Assembly: GCF_051257895.1 (NCBI RefSeq)
Contig: NZ_CP194331.1
Location: 310,001 to 374,000 of the forward strand
Source of the DNA: Gallionella straubiae
GTDB lineage: Bacteria > Pseudomonadota > Gammaproteobacteria > Burkholderiales > Gallionellaceae
Reading direction: 5' to 3'
Length of the DNA stretch: 64,000 nt
Shown here: positions 62,148 to 64,000 of the stretch, in pieces
Layout: every line of letters starts with the position of its first letter
How positions within the stretch are numbered: position 1 is the stretch's first letter
The notes under the pieces: model-generated
The model's input: the letters and a program-made list of their open reading frames with translations, nothing else
What the model was told of the DNA's origin: nothing
Databases searched by the model: none
Translations under genes and position numbers: made by a program

Positions 62148-63260
62148 GACGATCAGGTCTATCTGCTGCAGCGCCCCTGCGCTGCCGTCCTCGCGCAAAT
62201 AGATGCCGCTGCCGCGCACCTGCCCCTGCAGGTCGTTTGAAGAATTTTTCAGATCGAACGGCGTGGCGATGTTGCCGAGGTAGAGCGCACCGACGTTGCG
62301 TTGCGCCAAGGTGCTCAGAATGTCTTTGCCGGCGGCATCCTTGCTCCATACCAGCAGTCTTGAGTACACGGCATCGTTCTCGTCGATCCAGTTGTTTTTG
62401 TCGCCATCATAGGCGGACAGGTCGGCAAAGCCGTTGCCGCTTTGCGTGCCGAACAGCTCGGAACCGTTGTCGATGATGCCGTTGCCGTTCCTGTCCAGTG
62501 CCAGGAAGCCGCTTCCGCCGCCGACAAAGGACATTTTCTCGGCCTTGCCGTCGCTGTCGAGGTCGAAGCCGAATTTCGTATCGGTCAGTTGCGCGGCGCT
62601 GCCGCTGAAATTGACAACCAGCGGGTCTTTCCTCACGCCGTCGCCTTCGCGCACGGATACGTTGTTTTCCCTGAAGAAATCGCGCTTCATCTCCAGCGAG
62701 AGCTGGAACCGGATATCCTTGCCGTCGGAGGTCCTGATGACGCCTTCGGCGGCGAAGGCGGTCCGTTCGGATTCGCGAACTGTCTCGTGCCGGTCATATT
62801 CCACTCCCCAGCCCTGGCGCAGGTCTTGAGCCGATTGCGCAGCTTCGGCCGTTTTTTGCGAGTGCGCTTGCGCGGCATCGCCCGGCTTCAATTCATTCGG
62901 ATTGAACAACCTGACTTTTTGCCCGGTCAGCGACTCGATCAGGTTGATGAGGAGCTGCATCTTCGGGTCATTGCCGGCATGATCGCTTGCACCTTCCGCT
63001 TCGGCGGTGGCCTGGGCATCGGCGGAGGACTGCGTGTTTGCGGCAGGATTGGCGATGGCAACAGCTTGGGCAGCCGCCTGTCGGGCGGCATCGGAGATCG
63101 TCGCCACGGTCAACCGCGGGGTAGACCGGTTTTGCGCGGCATGGCCTTCAAAATCGGGGCGTTGCGGGCCGACCCAGGCGCGCAACGATTCTTCGACCGT
63201 GACCTGTCTTGAGTTTGTATGCTGGCTGGCGAGGCCGATAGTTGAGCTTTCGATCTTCAT
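62145..63260 (-). CDS. Protein with EF-hand/RTX-like calcium-binding motifs
   Basis: Predicted 371 residues from ATG 63260 (MKIESSTIGLASQHTNS), no signal peptide. Residues ~30-150 are Ala/Gln-rich low complexity. The C-terminal part has Asp/Asn-rich loops FGFDLDSDGKAEKMSF, LALDRNGNGIIDNGSELFG and YDGDKNNWIDENDAVYSRLLVWS, resembling EF-hand or VCBS/hemolysin-type calcium sites. Such proteins are often exported without a Sec signal. It lies just downstream of the secretion operon on the opposite strand; a substrate role is speculation. Confidence 0.72.
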   Translation of the reverse strand: MKIESSTIGLASQHTNSRQVTVEESLRAWVGPQRPDFEGHAAQNRSTPRLTVATISDAARQAAAQAVAIANPAANTQSSADAQATAEAEGASDHAGNDPKMQLLINLIESLTGQKVRLFNPNELKPGDAAQAHSQKTAEAAQSAQDLRQGWGVEYDRHETVRESERTAFAAEGVIRTSDGKDIRFQLSLEMKRDFFRENNVSVREGDGVRKDPLVVNFSGSAAQLTDTKFGFDLDSDGKAEKMSFVGGGSGFLALDRNGNGIIDNGSELFGTQSGNGFADLSAYDGDKNNWIDENDAVYSRLLVWSKDAAGKDILSTLAQRNVGALYLGNIATPFDLKNSSNDLQGQVRGSGIYLREDGSAGALQQIDLIV

Positions 63261-63340
63261 CAGATTGTTTTTCAATTTGCTGGAGTGTTTTATCGGCTTG
63301 GCTCCGGTAACCTTTAGTGGAATCTGCAAGCCGGAGAAAG

Positions 63341-63370
63341 TTGAGTGAACCGGCGCATTAGTGCTAGAAT
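63341..63370 (+). promoter_or_regulatory. Sigma-70-like promoter of rpsB
   Basis: TTGAGT (63341-63346) and TAGAAT (63365-63370) separated by 18 bp, giving a leader of about 105 nt before rpsB; such leaders often bind S2 for feedback control. Confidence 0.6.
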
Positions 63371-63481
63371 GCGCGCCGCTTCGGAATAGGCCGGAGCAAA
63401 TTTCCCGCTCGCGCAAGTTGGGGTGCCCATATGGGTCAGGCTGGCGAGTGGTAGTTTATAACCCTTACGATTGGAGTAATC

Positions 63482-64000
63482 ATGGCTGTAACTATGCGTC
63501 AAATGCTGGAGGCCGGTGTTCATTTCGGCCATCAAACCCGTTTCTGGAATCCCAAGATGGCACCGTACATCTTCGGTCATCGCAACAAGATCCATATCAT
63601 CAACCTGGAAAAAACCGTCACGATGTTCGCCGAGGCGGAAAACTTCGTGCGCAAGCTGTCGGCGAAGAAGGGCACCATCCTGTTTGTGGCGACCAAGCGC
63701 CAGGCGCGCGACATCATCCAGGAAGAGGCGGTGCGTGCGGATTCGCCGTTCGTCAACTATCGCTGGCTGGGCGGCATGCTGACCAACCACAAGACCGTGC
63801 AGCAATCCATCAAGCGCCTGCGCGAACTGGAGGCGATGACGGCCGATGGCGCATCCGAGAAGCTATCCAAGAAAGAAGCGCTGATGATGAAGCGCGAACT
63901 GGAAAAATTGAACCGCAGCCTGGGCGGCATCAAGGACATGAACGGCCTGCCGGCAGCTCTGTTCGTGATCGACGTGGGCTACCAGAAGGGTGCCATCGTC
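63482..64000 (+). CDS. rpsB: Ribosomal protein S2 (5' part; gene continues beyond window)
   Basis: 173 codons before the right edge. Starts AVTMRQMLEAGVHFGHQTRFWNPKM, with FGHRNKIHIINLEKTV and NYRWLGGMLTNHKTVQQSIKRL following, the universal S2 sequence. Ggagtaatc is the ribosome site. rpsB is usually followed by tsf, which should lie past the edge. Confidence 0.97.
   Translation, partial: MAVTMRQMLEAGVHFGHQTRFWNPKMAPYIFGHRNKIHIINLEKTVTMFAEAENFVRKLSAKKGTILFVATKRQARDIIQEEAVRADSPFVNYRWLGGMLTNHKTVQQSIKRLRELEAMTADGASEKLSKKEALMMKRELEKLNRSLGGIKDMNGLPAALFVIDVGYQKGAIV

Overview
The window is GC-rich, compactly coded bacterial chromosome. Gene order and families (rne divergent from rluC, tesA/ybbA/ybbP, tadA, rpsB, a Cus-type copper efflux set, many dispersed palindromic repeats, a cohesin-tailed secretin cluster) point to a betaproteobacterium, perhaps a Nitrosomonadales/Gallionellaceae relative. 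The taxon is an inference. No tRNA, rRNA or CRISPR array was seen.

Region 1 (1-18300) is a metal-handling island on the + strand: a DUF2946/CzcI-like His/Cys protein, a DUF411 protein, CusC-, CusB- and CusA-like efflux subunits (CusB carries two tandem CusF-like domains), a YHS protein, an alpha-glucan phosphorylase, several small membrane or periplasmic proteins, an isoprenylcysteine-methyltransferase-like protein, a SAM methyltransferase, an HD-GYP protein, and a CopA-like P-type ATPase with one YHS and two heavy-metal-binding N-terminal domains. Together these would pump copper or silver from cytoplasm and periplasm.

Region 2 (18160-31620) is mostly - strand housekeeping: TPMT-like methyltransferase, GNAT, L,D-transpeptidase, tadA, RhlE helicase, a PAS-GGDEF-EAL protein, an EAL/HDOD protein and RNase E. 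It is broken by one AT-rich lipoprotein gene (20711-21973) that looks imported.

Region 3 (32078-52483) starts with rluC and carries a second RhlE, a Tat-signal MsrB abutting a DipZ-type thiol transporter, an AbiC-like phage-defence gene that looks like an integron cassette, rlmM, a 1476-residue secreted repeat/beta-helix protein, a HAD phosphatase, sppA, a DUF255 thioredoxin protein, and tesA facing ybbA/ybbP, with a DUF559 nuclease gene bounded by inverted palindromes inserted between ybbA and ybbP.

Region 4 (52920-62106) is a ten-gene, tightly overlapping type II secretion-like operon (F, E, L/PilM, PilN, PilO, PilP-like, secretin with cohesin tail, three pseudopilins). A calcium-binding-repeat protein follows on the opposite strand, and the 5' part of rpsB closes the window.

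The most unusual thread is repeats. At least six palindromic families are scattered here; two have inserted in frame into conserved genes (cusA, tadA), and one bounds the DUF559 gene as an inverted pair.
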